Of a DNA stretch of 64,000 nt, positions 53,182-61,763 are shown one piece after another; the stretch's first letter is position 1; each line of letters begins with the position of its first letter. Location of the stretch: contig NZ_JAPDGS010000001.1 of assembly GCF_025950525.1 (NCBI RefSeq), forward strand, positions 620,001 to 684,000, read 5' to 3'. The position numbers were made by a program, and so were the translations under genes. The notes under the pieces were generated by a model. The model saw nothing but the letters and a program-made list of their open reading frames with translations, ran no database searches and was not told the origin of the DNA. This stretch comes from Stagnihabitans lacustris. Its GTDB lineage: Bacteria > Pseudomonadota > Alphaproteobacteria > Rhodobacterales > Rhodobacteraceae.

Positions 53182-53422
53182 TCGCCTTCCTGGCCTGAAC
53201 GTGGCGCTTGGCTTTTCACAAGCCTCGCCGCGTGCCCCGGTTTTTCCGCAAGTGCGTCGCCGGTCCGGGGGGGGGGGCTGCCGCGTCGGATGACCGGGAT
53301 TGCCGTTTGCCCCTGCTTTTCCGGATGCGCCGAGCGCGTGTCGCTGCCGGGGCCAGACAGCGGGTCGGGCCTTTGATCCTGACGCCCACCGTTGCCCGCG
53401 CCCTTGCGCGGGCCGCGCTTCC

Positions 53423-53467
53423 TCCAAGAGAAAAGCCCGCATCGAAGATGCGGGCTTTTCTCTTGGA
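53423..53467. terminator. Bidirectional terminator, perfect 21-bp stem
   Basis: TCCAAGAGAAAAGCCCGCAT followed by C pairs perfectly with its complement across a GAA loop, placing AAAAG and CTTTT at the hairpin base in both directions. It lies in the 418-bp gap between rlmE and the convergent DUF882 gene; the rest of the gap contains two copies of the CAGTCGGCAGGGC motif (reverse) and no gene. Confidence 0.85.
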
Positions 53468-53599
53468 CCCTGTCGCCCGAAGGGGGCTCTGCCGACTGCA
53501 CCGCAGCGCGTCCCCCTGAAACCTCGCCCTGCCGACTGACAGCGATGCGGCCCGGTCCTGACAAGGCAGCCTTCGCAGGCACCGCTGGAAAGCCCCGCC

Positions 53600-54169
53600 T
53601 CAGCCGCCCCAGGTGCGGACCGGGCCGCAATCCATGTGGACGAAGTTCGACCGGCTGTAGACGCCCACGCCGCCGGCCGAGCAGGCCTCTGCCGCCTTGG
53701 ACATCTGACCGACCGAACGCGACTTCAGCCGCAGGTCGGCCGCCTGGCCCTTGATATGCAGCGAATTGCGCGCCACGCCACGGCTGTTTTCGCGCAGCAT
53801 GGCATTGGTCCCCGGAGTCCGATAGCCCGACAGCAGGTTATAGGGCTCTTTCGTGTCCAGGAGGTGATGCGTGGCCGCGATGATGTCGAAGTTGTGCGGG
53901 TCCATCTTGGCCGATTGATCGGCCCGCAGATCGCGCATGAAGTGGTTGATCTCTTTGCAGACCTCGGGGATGTAGTCCCCGTCGATCCAGTAGATCGCGT
54001 TGATGCTTTCGCCCGAGCGGCCCGAGATCATGTTGACCTGGCGGATATCGCCCGAACCACGCAACAGGCCGAAAGCCTTGGCATAGGTCGGCGCCGCAAC
54101 CACCGTTGCCGCAGCGAAAATGCGCAGCAAAGAGCGGCGCGAGAAACCTGCGGTGTCACCAAAGCTCAT
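53600..54169 (-). CDS. DUF882/YcbK-like Tat-exported peptidase-fold protein
   Basis: A 189-residue protein with a twin-arginine signal (FSRRSLLRIFAAATVVAAP). The core resembles M15 D,D-carboxypeptidases (YNLLSGYRTPGTNAMLRENSRGVARNSLHIKGQAADLR; NFVHMDCGPVRTWGG) with the His and Asp zinc ligands SLHIKGQAAD and FVHMD. Beside the divergent L,D-transpeptidase, as in E. coli ycbB-ycbK. It probably edits peptidoglycan. Confidence 0.9.
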   Translation of the reverse strand: MSFGDTAGFSRRSLLRIFAAATVVAAPTYAKAFGLLRGSGDIRQVNMISGRSGESINAIYWIDGDYIPEVCKEINHFMRDLRADQSAKMDPHNFDIIAATHHLLDTKEPYNLLSGYRTPGTNAMLRENSRGVARNSLHIKGQAADLRLKSRSVGQMSKAAEACSAGGVGVYSRSNFVHMDCGPVRTWGG

Positions 54170-54609
54170 GAGACTGTCCCGTATCCCCGAGCCACCTTGA
54201 GCGGCGGCGTTTTATCAACCCCTTGAGTGGGCTGCGAGACACTAGTGGCATAGTTTTCCCCATGCTCAAACCCGGAATTCTGTCCGATGGGGGAAGCTTG
54301 CCAGTGATAGGCAAAAAATCGCTGAACGTCAGGGCGAACTTCTGCCGAAAATTCCCCCTAAATGTGAAGCACTGCGAAAAACCCTTTGGCGGTCCGGGTC
54401 ACGCCCGCGTGAAAACCCGGGAATCGGCCGTGAAACCCCCTGATTTCCTCGCTTATCCCGGGGTGCGCGGTTTGCAATGCGGGCCAAAAGCGATTACCCT
54501 TTCGCATAGACAGGCCATGCCGGTGCCGACAGGCGCGCGTCAGGGGTCAGGAAAGCGGAAAACGGGTCGGGCCTTGGGCCGGATGCGGAACTGGGTTGGG
54601 ATTGGAACG
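54170..54609. other. 440-bp divergent intergenic region
   Basis: It separates the DUF882 gene and the L,D-transpeptidase gene and is less GC-rich than its surroundings. No gene was seen; a possible plus-strand promoter is TTGCAA, 16 bp, TTACCC near 54472-54499. Confidence 0.5.
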
Positions 54610-56211
54610 ATGAGCTTTGGATTGAACCGGCGCGGCGCGCTGAGCGTGATGGCCTCTGGCCTGGCCCTTCTGGCCGGCGGGCCGCTGCGGGCCTCCACCT
54701 TGCCCACAGCCTATACCCAGGCCCTGGCCGAAGAGCTTGCCGATCTGACCGCCGCGCAGGACTTCTATGCGACGCGCGGCTATGCCAGCCTTTGGACCGG
54801 GCCGCAGGACGCCGACCGCCGCGCCCTTGCGCTGGCCGCTTTCGACACCGCCCGCGACCATGGCCTTCCCGTGCCGCGCTATGATGCGGGTGCCCTGCGC
54901 ACCGCCATGGCCGCGGCCCAGACCGAGGGCGACCTTGGCCGGATCGAGGCGCGGATGACCAAGGCGGTCCTCTCCTTTGTGCGCGACCTGTCCTCGGGCG
55001 CCCTGACCCCGTCCAAGATCGACGACGGCATCAAGCGCGAGATCGTCCGCCCCGACGAGGCCCTGACCCTCTCGCGGCTGGAAACCGGGCTTGGCGACCT
55101 TCTCTCCAACCTTGCCCCCCAGGCGCCGGAATATGCCCGCCTGATGGCCGAAAAGTTCCGCCTGGAAGACATTCTGGCCCGGGGGGGCTTTGACAGCGCC
55201 GCCCCCCTGTCCGAGACCGAGCCCGGCACAACGGGCCCCGCCGCCGTGGCCCTGCGCGACCGGTTGATCGCTTTGGGCTATCTGCAGGCCTCTTTCACCG
55301 AAACCTATGACGCCGAGTTGAAGGCCGGGGTCAGCCGGTTCCAGATGGCTCATGGCATCCTGCCCGATGGCGTTGTGGGCAAATCCACCGCCGAGGCGTT
55401 GAACACCCCCGCCGACGCAAGGCTGAAATCGGTCATCGTCGCGATGGAGCGTCTGCGCTGGATGGGCAATGCGCCGCTGGGCGCGCGTCACATCCGCGTC
55501 AACCAGCCCGAATACAAGGCCCGCGTCATTGACGACGGCGCGGTCACGTTTGAAACCCGCGTCATCATCGGCAAGACCGGCCATGACACCGCCAGCCCGG
55601 AATTCTCCGAGCTGATGGAGTTCATGGTGATCAACCCGACCTGGTCGGTGCCACGGTCCATCGTGGTCAAGGAATACCTGCCGCAGTTCCAGAAGAACCC
55701 CGGCGCGCAGCGTCAGTTGCAGCTGATCGACCGGTCGGGGCGCGTGGTCGACCGCTCTACTGTCGATTTCGCGGCCTATACGCCCGGCAACTTCCCCTTT
55801 GCCCTGCGCCAGCCGCCCGAGGATGGCAACGCGCTTGGCAAGGTCAAGTTCATGTTCCCGAACCAGTGGAACATCTATCTGCATGACACGCCGACCAAGC
55901 CCCTGTTCGCCAAAGAGGTGCGCGCGTTCTCGCATGGGTGCATCCGCGTGGGCTCTCCGTTTGATCTCGCCTATGTGCTGCTGGCGCGCCAGACCGATGA
56001 CCCCAAGGCCCTGTTCAAGGAACACCTGGACACCGGGCGCGAGACGACTTTGAACTTCGACACCCCGATCCCGGTGCATCTGGTCTATTTCACCGCCTGG
56101 CCGGACGAGACGGGGCAGATGAACTGGTTCCGTGACATCTATGGCCGCGACGCCAAGTTGGCAGATGCCCTGGCCGAGGCCGGGGCCGATTTCGGCGGCA
56201 CCCAAGCCTAA
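54610..56211 (+). CDS. L,D-transpeptidase (YcbB/LdtD-like)
   Basis: A 533-residue enzyme. A signal region (LNRRGALSVMASGLALLAGGPLRA), a long N-terminal domain, a peptidoglycan-binding domain (LKAGVSRFQMAHGILPDGVVGKST) and the YkuD catalytic domain with HDTPTKPLFAKEVRAFSHGCIRVG (His and Cys) are visible. It makes 3-3 peptidoglycan cross-links or attaches proteins. The ATG at 54610 starts the signal sequence; a more upstream frame start is unlikely. Confidence 0.9.
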   Translation: MSFGLNRRGALSVMASGLALLAGGPLRASTLPTAYTQALAEELADLTAAQDFYATRGYASLWTGPQDADRRALALAAFDTARDHGLPVPRYDAGALRTAMAAAQTEGDLGRIEARMTKAVLSFVRDLSSGALTPSKIDDGIKREIVRPDEALTLSRLETGLGDLLSNLAPQAPEYARLMAEKFRLEDILARGGFDSAAPLSETEPGTTGPAAVALRDRLIALGYLQASFTETYDAELKAGVSRFQMAHGILPDGVVGKSTAEALNTPADARLKSVIVAMERLRWMGNAPLGARHIRVNQPEYKARVIDDGAVTFETRVIIGKTGHDTASPEFSELMEFMVINPTWSVPRSIVVKEYLPQFQKNPGAQRQLQLIDRSGRVVDRSTVDFAAYTPGNFPFALRQPPEDGNALGKVKFMFPNQWNIYLHDTPTKPLFAKEVRAFSHGCIRVGSPFDLAYVLLARQTDDPKALFKEHLDTGRETTLNFDTPIPVHLVYFTAWPDETGQMNWFRDIYGRDAKLADALAEAGADFGGTQA

Positions 56212-56214
56212 GCC

Positions 56215-57258
56215 ATGTTCACCGTGGCACAGATCGCGGCGGCGATGGGCACGCCCTTTGAGGGGGCGGGCGACCTTGTGATCGCGCGCGCGGCAGAGCC
56301 TGGGACGGCGGGGCCGGACGACCTCGCCCTGGCGATGAGCCCGCGGTATGCCGAAGGCTTGGCCGCGGGGCAGGCAAGGGCGGCGGTGGTCTGGCCGGGT
56401 GCGGACTGGCGCGGCATGGGGCTGCAAGCGGCCATCATCGCGCCGCGGGGCCGGCTGGCCATGGCGGGGCTGACGCGGGCCCTGGACCCCGGTCCGGCGA
56501 TTGCCCCCGGTGTGCATCCGATGACCGTGGTCGACCCCTCGGCCCAGGTGGGTGAGGGCGCGGCCATCGGCCCCTTTGTCGTCATTGGCCCCGGCGCGCG
56601 CATCGGGGCGGGGGCGCGCATCGCCTCTCATGTTTCGGTCGGTGCGGGGGCGGTGATCGGCCGCGACGCCCTGATCCACGAGGGCGCGCGGATCGGCCAT
56701 CATGTCATCATCGGCGACGGGTTCATCTGCGGCCCCGGCGCGGTGATCGGCGCCGACGGGTTCTCTTTCGTCACCCCCGAGGTCTCAGGCGTCGAAGAGA
56801 TCCGCCAGACCCTTGGCGTCAGGGCAGAGATCAAACCGCAATCCTGGGAGCGCATCCACTCGCTTGGCTTGGTTGAAATCGGCGACGGGGTCGAGATCGG
56901 GGCGAATTCGACCGTGGACCGCGGCACGATCCGCGCCACAAGGATCGGCCACCGGACCAAGCTGGATAACCTTGTCCATGTCGCCCATAACGTCGAGGTC
57001 GGCGAAGATTGCCTCTTGTGCGCCATGGTGGGCATCGCCGGAAGCTCTCGGATCGGCAACCGGGTTGTGCTGGCGGGGCAGGTGGGCGTGGTGGACAATG
57101 TCTTTGTGGGCGATGATGTGATCACCGGGGCGGGGACGCTGATCATGACCAATGCGCCGGCGGGCCGCGTGCTGCTGGGCTATCCCGCCGTCCGGATGGA
57201 GACCCAGATCGCCATGCAAAAGGCGCTGCGCCGTTTGCCGCGCCAGGCCAAGCCATGA
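56215..57258 (+). CDS. lpxD: UDP-3-O-acylglucosamine N-acyltransferase LpxD
   Basis: A 347-residue lipid A enzyme. N-terminal uridine-binding domain, then left-handed beta-helix repeats ([22 protein letters not shown]), with the catalytic His in [13 protein letters not shown] and a C-terminal helix. It transfers 3-hydroxyacyl from ACP to UDP-3-acylglucosamine. It lies 3 bp after the L,D-transpeptidase and overlaps the acp gene. Confidence 0.95.
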   Translation: MFTVAQIAAAMGTPFEGAGDLVIARAAEPGTAGPDDLALAMSPRYAEGLAAGQARAAVVWPGADWRGMGLQAAIIAPRGRLAMAGLTRALDPGPAIAPGVHPMTVVDPSAQVGEGAAIGPFVVIGPGARIGAGARIASHVSVGAGAVIGRDALIHEGARIGHHVIIGDGFICGPGAVIGADGFSFVTPEVSGVEEIRQTLGVRAEIKPQSWERIHSLGLVEIGDGVEIGANSTVDRGTIRATRIGHRTKLDNLVHVAHNVEVGEDCLLCAMVGIAGSSRIGNRVVLAGQVGVVDNVFVGDDVITGAGTLIMTNAPAGRVLLGYPAVRMETQIAMQKALRRLPRQAKP

Positions 57259-57482
57259 TCCGCGACCGGGTTCTTGCCATCCTTGCCGCTCAGGCGCGGG
57301 TCCCGGTGCAGGCGCTGGACCTGTCGCTTCCCCCCGCCGCGCAGGGGCTGGATTCCGTCGCCATGGTCGAGGCGCTTTTCGCCATCGAAGAGGCCTTTGA
57401 CCGCGCGCTGCCCTATGAGGCGGAACAGGCGCCCGCCACTTTGGGCGATTTCCTGACCCTGATCGAGGCCCGCTTGTCGTGA
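57255..57482 (+). CDS. Dedicated acyl carrier protein
   Basis: A 75-residue ACP with phosphopantetheine Ser34 in [18 protein letters not shown]. It is not the housekeeping AcpP, whose motif is usually DSLDTVEL. Position between lpxD and a ketosynthase suggests a special acyl chain for lipid A. It overlaps both neighbours by 4 bp. Confidence 0.88.
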   Translation: MIRDRVLAILAAQARVPVQALDLSLPPAAQGLDSVAMVEALFAIEEAFDRALPYEAEQAPATLGDFLTLIEARLS

Positions 57483-58627
57483 GACGGGTGGTGATAACCG
57501 GCGCAGGGGCTGTGACCCCGCTGGGTGATCTGGCGCAGACCCTGGCCGCGATGGCGGAGGGCCGCGTGGCCATCGGGCCGCTGGACCTGCCCGACCTAGA
57601 CCGGCTGTCGATCCGCATCGGGGCAAAGGCGCAGGTGCCCGATCTGGACCTTGGCGCCTGGGCCGATCCCTTTGCCACGATGGCCGTGGCCTCGGCCCGT
57701 GCGGCGGTGGCGGGGGTGGACCTTGACCCGGGGACCGGCGTGATCCTTGGGTCGGCCGGGGGGGGCTTGCAGACCACCGATGACGCCTATCGCGCGGTCT
57801 ATCAGGCGGGGCGCGACCGGGTGCATCCCTTTACCGTGCCGCGTCTGATGGCCTCGGCGGCGCCGTCGCTGGTGGCGCGTGACTTGGCGCTGACCGGGCC
57901 CGCCTTCACCGTGGCCAGCGCCTGCGCCTCGTCGACCCATGCGATCGGTCTGGCCTTTCAGATGGTCCGCGCTGGGGCGCCGATGATGCTGGCTGGCGGC
58001 GCCGAGGCCATGCTGACCTTCGGCGGCATCAAAGCGTGGGAGGGGCTGCGCGTCCTGTCCCCCACCGCCTGCCGCCCGTTTTCCATGGGCCGCGACGGGA
58101 TGGTCATGGGCGAGGGCGCGGGCGTCTTTTTGCTGGAGGACCGTGCCCATGCCCTTGCCCGCGGCGCGCAGATCCTGGCCGAGATCACCGGCTTCGCCAT
58201 GAGCGCAGAGGCGGGCGACATGGTCGCGCCCTCGGCCGAGGGGGCCCAGGCGGTGATCCGCGCGGCCCTGCAGGATGCCTGCCTGACGCCCGCCGACATC
58301 GGCCATGTCAACGCCCATGGCACCGGCACCCAGGCCAATGACCGCTGCGAGGCGGCGGCGATCAGGGCGGTCTTTGGCGATATCCCGGTGACGGCCACGA
58401 AATCCCTGCATGGCCACCTGATCGGGGCCTCGGGCGCGGTCGAATTGCTGGGTGTGCTGCTGGGGCTTGCGGGGACGATCCCGGTGACGGCGGGCTTTAT
58501 CGGCCCCGATCCTGCCGCCCCGGTCGATCTTGTGACGACGGCCCGCAGGGTCTCCCCCCGGGCCGTGATCAAGACGTCTTTCGCTTTTGGCGGCCTGAAC
58601 GCAGTTCTGGTGCTGCAGCCGGGATGA
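57479..58627 (+). CDS. Beta-ketoacyl-ACP synthase II-like enzyme
   Basis: A 382-residue ketosynthase with Cys149 (ASACASST), His280 (NAHGTGT), Lys308 and His313 (TKSLHGHLIGASGA). It is shorter than FabF (about 412). GTG start overlaps the acp stop. It probably elongates the acyl chain held on the neighbouring ACP. Confidence 0.9.
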   Translation: MRRVVITGAGAVTPLGDLAQTLAAMAEGRVAIGPLDLPDLDRLSIRIGAKAQVPDLDLGAWADPFATMAVASARAAVAGVDLDPGTGVILGSAGGGLQTTDDAYRAVYQAGRDRVHPFTVPRLMASAAPSLVARDLALTGPAFTVASACASSTHAIGLAFQMVRAGAPMMLAGGAEAMLTFGGIKAWEGLRVLSPTACRPFSMGRDGMVMGEGAGVFLLEDRAHALARGAQILAEITGFAMSAEAGDMVAPSAEGAQAVIRAALQDACLTPADIGHVNAHGTGTQANDRCEAAAIRAVFGDIPVTATKSLHGHLIGASGAVELLGVLLGLAGTIPVTAGFIGPDPAAPVDLVTTARRVSPRAVIKTSFAFGGLNAVLVLQPG

Positions 58628-58643
58628 TTGCCCCGCCGCCCGC

Positions 58644-59255
58644 TTATTGTGCGACAGCCGCGATGCCCGCGGTAAAGCCTTTGAGCGAGATGGCGATCTT
58701 TACCGTCTGATCGGCGGCCGCAGCCGGAACGATGGTCAACGTCGCCTGGTTCCCGTTTTCCATCGCCTTGACCTCATCGGCGGTAAAGCCGACCTTGGCC
58801 ACGCAGCCGTTGATGTTGCAATAGCTGTAGGGGTAAAGCTTGCCCTGGTCGGCATCGACGCTGACGCGCAGGTTTGCGGTCAACAGCGTCTCCAGCGGCA
58901 CGACGACGGTGGCACCGGCCACGGCCTGGCCACCCGCGGGCAGGCCAAAGAAGCTGATCTCTGCGACCGGGCTGCCATCGGCGCCCAGCAGCAGCTGATA
59001 CAGCTGGCAGGGGTCCTTGCCCTCGGTGGCCTTGATGCAGCGCTGTTCCCAGGTCTCGAACTTGGCGGCCAGATACAGCTGGCCGGGCTGGGCGGTGGTG
59101 GCATCGGGCATGGCGGGGATGCCCATCGACACTTCGGGCACGGCGGGGGCGGCGGGGGCGGCCGAATCAGCGGTGGCCTCTTGGGCGGCGCCGGGAAGGG
59201 CTGCCAGGGAAAGGCTTGCGAAACAGAGGGCGGCCAAGGCGGGCAGACGGGTCAT
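58644..59255 (-). CDS. Invasion-associated locus B (IalB)-like exported protein
   Basis: A 203-residue protein with a signal peptide (LCFASLSLAALPGAAQ), then an acidic Ala/Pro linker and the IalB core: FETWEQRCIKATEGKDPCQLYQLL, YSYCNINGCVAKVGFT with four cysteines that may pair. Family role unclear; envelope stress or surface property is suspected. AGGA precedes the start. Confidence 0.9.
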   Translation of the reverse strand: MTRLPALAALCFASLSLAALPGAAQEATADSAAPAAPAVPEVSMGIPAMPDATTAQPGQLYLAAKFETWEQRCIKATEGKDPCQLYQLLLGADGSPVAEISFFGLPAGGQAVAGATVVVPLETLLTANLRVSVDADQGKLYPYSYCNINGCVAKVGFTADEVKAMENGNQATLTIVPAAAADQTVKIAISLKGFTAGIAAVAQ

Positions 59256-59419
59256 ATCGGTGTCCTGCGGAAGGTCAATTCGCGCCTGCTTTACCATGCA
59301 CCGCGCCCGCCGTCAGGCCCATTTCGCACGATAGGCGGGCTTTGCGCACCTGGCTTGCGCAGATGTGAGCGGTAACGGCGAAGCTTTTGACCAAGCAGGA
59401 AAATCGGGCCCCAAAAAGG

Positions 59420-59491
59420 AAAAAGGCCCGCGGCAGAGCGGGCCTTTTTCAATGTCTTTATTGCTCCCTGTCGGACTGGCCGACTTCATGG
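59420..59491 (-). ncRNA. Candidate small RNA B upstream of the IalB-like gene
   Basis: TTGACG, 16 bp, ATAACG (minus strand, 59525-59498) precedes a segment with a small hairpin (GTCGG / CCGAC). It ends in a strong GGCCCGC / GCGGGCC stem (59425-59444) followed by TTTTT. No supported reading frame; about 72 nt. Confidence 0.45.
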
Positions 59492-59562
59492 ATTGGACGT
59501 TATGTCGGGACGCATCAGGCGTCAACAGGCTTTGTGACAGGTTGTGTCAATTTCCTCTCGGT

Positions 59563-59613
59563 CTCGTGAAGAGAGGGGGCTCGTGAAGAGAGGGGGCTCG
59601 TGAAGACAAGACC
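59563..59613. repeat. 17-bp tandem repeat, about 2.6 copies
   Basis: CTCGTGAAGAGAGGGGG at 59563 and 59580, followed by a partial third copy. It lies between the two candidate small RNAs. Confidence 0.85.
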
Positions 59614-59629
59614 GGTCCCGTGAGGACAG

Positions 59630-59735
59630 AAAAAAGCCGCACCCGAAGGTGCGGCAGTCTGACAGGGAGGAAGTCACCGGGCGGCAACCAGAGGGTCGCA
59701 GGCCCGATGAGTTGGTTATGGCGGTTAATGGTTAA
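59630..59735 (-). ncRNA. Candidate small RNA A
   Basis: On the minus strand a -10-like GATAAT (59747-59742) is followed by about 100 nt and then a perfect GCCGCACC / GGTGCGGC hairpin with a CGAA/TTCG loop and TTTTTT. The body contains CTTCCTCCC, an anti-Shine-Dalgarno-like motif that could pair with mRNA ribosome-binding sites. No reading frame explains it. This is a good Rho-independent small RNA layout, inferred from sequence alone. Confidence 0.55.
59723..59735. promoter_or_regulatory. CtrA-like double half-site
   Basis: GGTTAATGGTTAA (minus: TTAACCATTAACC) combines two TTAACC half-sites related to the alphaproteobacterial CtrA motif TTAACCAT. It lies at the expected start of small RNA A and about 56 bp before the HerA-like gene. 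Confidence 0.45.
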
Positions 59736-59790
59736 GGATGTATTATCCGCCCGAGCGAAAGAGAACAAAAAGTGGCCGGGGTGATTAAAA

Positions 59791-61419
59791 ATGGACGGGA
59801 TTTCCGCAGACCGGATTTTTGCAGGCGGCGGCGGCGAGGCCTATGGGCTGCCGCAAAACCTGCTGTTGAAATACGGCAACCGGCATGGGTTGATTGCCGG
59901 GGCGACGGGCACGGGCAAGACCGTGACGCTGCAGGTTCTGGCCGAGGGGTTTTCGGCCGCCGGTGTGTCGGTCTTTATGGCGGATGTGAAGGGGGACTTG
60001 TCGGGGGTCGGGGCTGCGGGCAGCGCCACCCACAAGCTGCACGAGGCCTTTGCCAAGCGCGCCGCCACTATCGGCTATGAACTGACCTATCGGCAATATC
60101 CGGTCTGTTTTTGGGACATCTGGGGCCAGGTGGGCCATCCGATCCGCGCCACGGTCGCCGAGATGGGGCCGCTGCTGCTTGCGCGGATGCTGGACCTGAA
60201 CGAGGTTCAGGAAGGCGTGTTGAACGTCGCCTTCCGGTTGGCGGATGAAGAGGGGCTGGCTTTGCTGGACCTGAAGGACCTGCAGGCGCTGTTGGTCTTT
60301 GTGGCCGAACATGCCGAAGAGATCTCGCGCCGCTATGGCCTTGTGGCGGGGACTTCGGTGGGGGCGATCCAGCGGCAACTTCTGGTGCTGGAAAACCAGG
60401 GCGGGGCGGCGATCTTTGGCGAACCGGCGCTGGAGCTGGCCGATCTGATGCGGGTCGATGCGCAAGGCGCCGGGCTGATCAACGTGCTGGCCGCTGACAA
60501 GCTGATGCTGACGCCGCAGCTTTATGCGACCTTTCTGTTGTGGCTTTTGTCCGAGCTGTTCGAGACCCTGCCCGAAGTGGGCGATGCCGACAAACCGAAG
60601 CTCGTGTTCTTTTTCGACGAGGCGCATTTGCTGTTCAACGATGCGCCGAAGGCTTTGGTGTCCAAGGTCGAACAGGTGGCGCGGCTGATCCGCTCCAAGG
60701 GGGTGGGGGTCTATTTCATCAGCCAGAACCCGGCCGATATCCCCGAAGCGATCCTGGGGCAACTGGGCAACCGGGTGCAACACGCGCTGCGCGCCTTCAC
60801 GCCCAAGGATCAAAAGGACCTGGAGAAGGCCTCGGAAACCTACCGCCCCAACCCGCGGTTCGATACGGCGACGGCGATCCGCGAAGTGGGGACGGGCGAG
60901 GCCGTGACCTCGTTCCTGGAGGATAAGGGCATCCCGGGCGTGGTCGAACGCACCCTGATCCGCCCGCCGCAAAGCCAGCTGGGCCCGATTTCGCCGGAGG
61001 CGCGGGCGGCGGTCATCGCGGGATCGGCCTTGGCCGCGAAATATGCGCGGGCCGTGGACCGCGAGAGCGCCTATGAGCTTTTGCAGGCGCGGGCGGGCGT
61101 GGTGCAGCCCGCCGCAGCCGCTGTGCAAGACAGGGCAGAACCTGGGGCCGCTGTGTCTGGTGGGGCAGGGACTGGGGCTCCGGTCTACAGTTCGGCGCGC
61201 CGGATCGGGGGGGGCGCCATCGGGGGCGGCGGCGTGGGGGGCGGCGCCTACGGGGCATCGAGCCCCTCGGCGCCGGCTGCCGCAGCGCGGTCCCCCGCCA
61301 GTTCCAGATCGGACAGCCTGGGCGAGGCTTTTGCGAAGAGTTTCGCGCGTCAGATGGGCACGCAGACCGGAAAAGCCATGGTGCGTGGCATCCTTGGCGG
61401 GCTTTTCGGGAGGCGCTAG
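59791..61419 (+). CDS. HerA-like/DUF853 ATPase
   Basis: A 542-residue cytoplasmic ATPase of the HerA-FtsK superfamily: Walker [13 protein letters not shown], Walker [14 protein letters not shown] and [28 protein letters not shown]. The C-terminal 120 residues are Ala/Gly-rich, low-complexity. It belongs to the helicase HerA-like family (DUF853); possible DNA translocation role, unproven. Confidence 0.9.
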   Translation: MDGISADRIFAGGGGEAYGLPQNLLLKYGNRHGLIAGATGTGKTVTLQVLAEGFSAAGVSVFMADVKGDLSGVGAAGSATHKLHEAFAKRAATIGYELTYRQYPVCFWDIWGQVGHPIRATVAEMGPLLLARMLDLNEVQEGVLNVAFRLADEEGLALLDLKDLQALLVFVAEHAEEISRRYGLVAGTSVGAIQRQLLVLENQGGAAIFGEPALELADLMRVDAQGAGLINVLAADKLMLTPQLYATFLLWLLSELFETLPEVGDADKPKLVFFFDEAHLLFNDAPKALVSKVEQVARLIRSKGVGVYFISQNPADIPEAILGQLGNRVQHALRAFTPKDQKDLEKASETYRPNPRFDTATAIREVGTGEAVTSFLEDKGIPGVVERTLIRPPQSQLGPISPEARAAVIAGSALAAKYARAVDRESAYELLQARAGVVQPAAAAVQDRAEPGAAVSGGAGTGAPVYSSARRIGGGAIGGGGVGGGAYGASSPSAPAAAARSPASSRSDSLGEAFAKSFARQMGTQTGKAMVRGILGGLFGRR

Positions 61420-61430
61420 GGCTTGTGGCA

Positions 61431-61486
61431 CCCCCGGAGGGCGCCGCCCTCCGGACCTCCCGGAGATATTTGAGTCAATGTGAAAG
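61431..61486 (+). repeat. Dispersed hairpin-GATATTT element, copy E
   Basis: CCGGAGGGCG / CGCCCTCCGG hairpin, then ACCTCCCGGAGATATTTG and AGTCAATGTGAAAG. It starts 12 bp after the HerA-like stop codon. Its tail is the closest match to copy A. Confidence 0.75.
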
Positions 61487-61559
61487 GGGGGGCGGGCTTT
61501 CTTGCGGCGGGGTTGGGCCTGAGCTTGGCCGTCCGGTTTGCGGCCCGCCGCGCTCCGGG

Positions 61560-61660
61560 CTTGACCCGGAGCCTTGACCCGGAGCCTTGACGCGGTGCCT
61601 GCGCCGTGTGGACTGTGTTCAGGGGGCTGCGTTCAGAGGGCTGTGCCCCGAAGGCTGCGC
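61560..61660. repeat. Tandem duplications in the HerA-CorC gap
   Basis: A 13-bp unit CTTGACCCGGAGC is repeated about 2.5 times (61560-61595), followed by imperfect GTTCAGGGGGCTGC / GTTCAGAGGGCTGT repeats. The 344-bp gap otherwise holds no gene. Confidence 0.7.
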
Positions 61661-61763
61661 CCCGTTGGCCGCCGGTTTCCGTGCAGGCGGGGCGCAAACG
61701 TCAAGGGCCGGGGGCCAAGTTGCGGGACTCAAGGCAGGCCTCAAGGCAGGCCGGGCCGCGGCT

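Noticed and set aside
54223..54609. N-terminal extension of the L,D-transpeptidase
   Set aside because: The extra 129 codons lie before the signal sequence and lack codon bias; intergenic.
59313..59525. 70-codon minus-strand frame over candidate small RNA B
   Set aside because: No ribosome-binding site, and it reads through a strong terminator hairpin.
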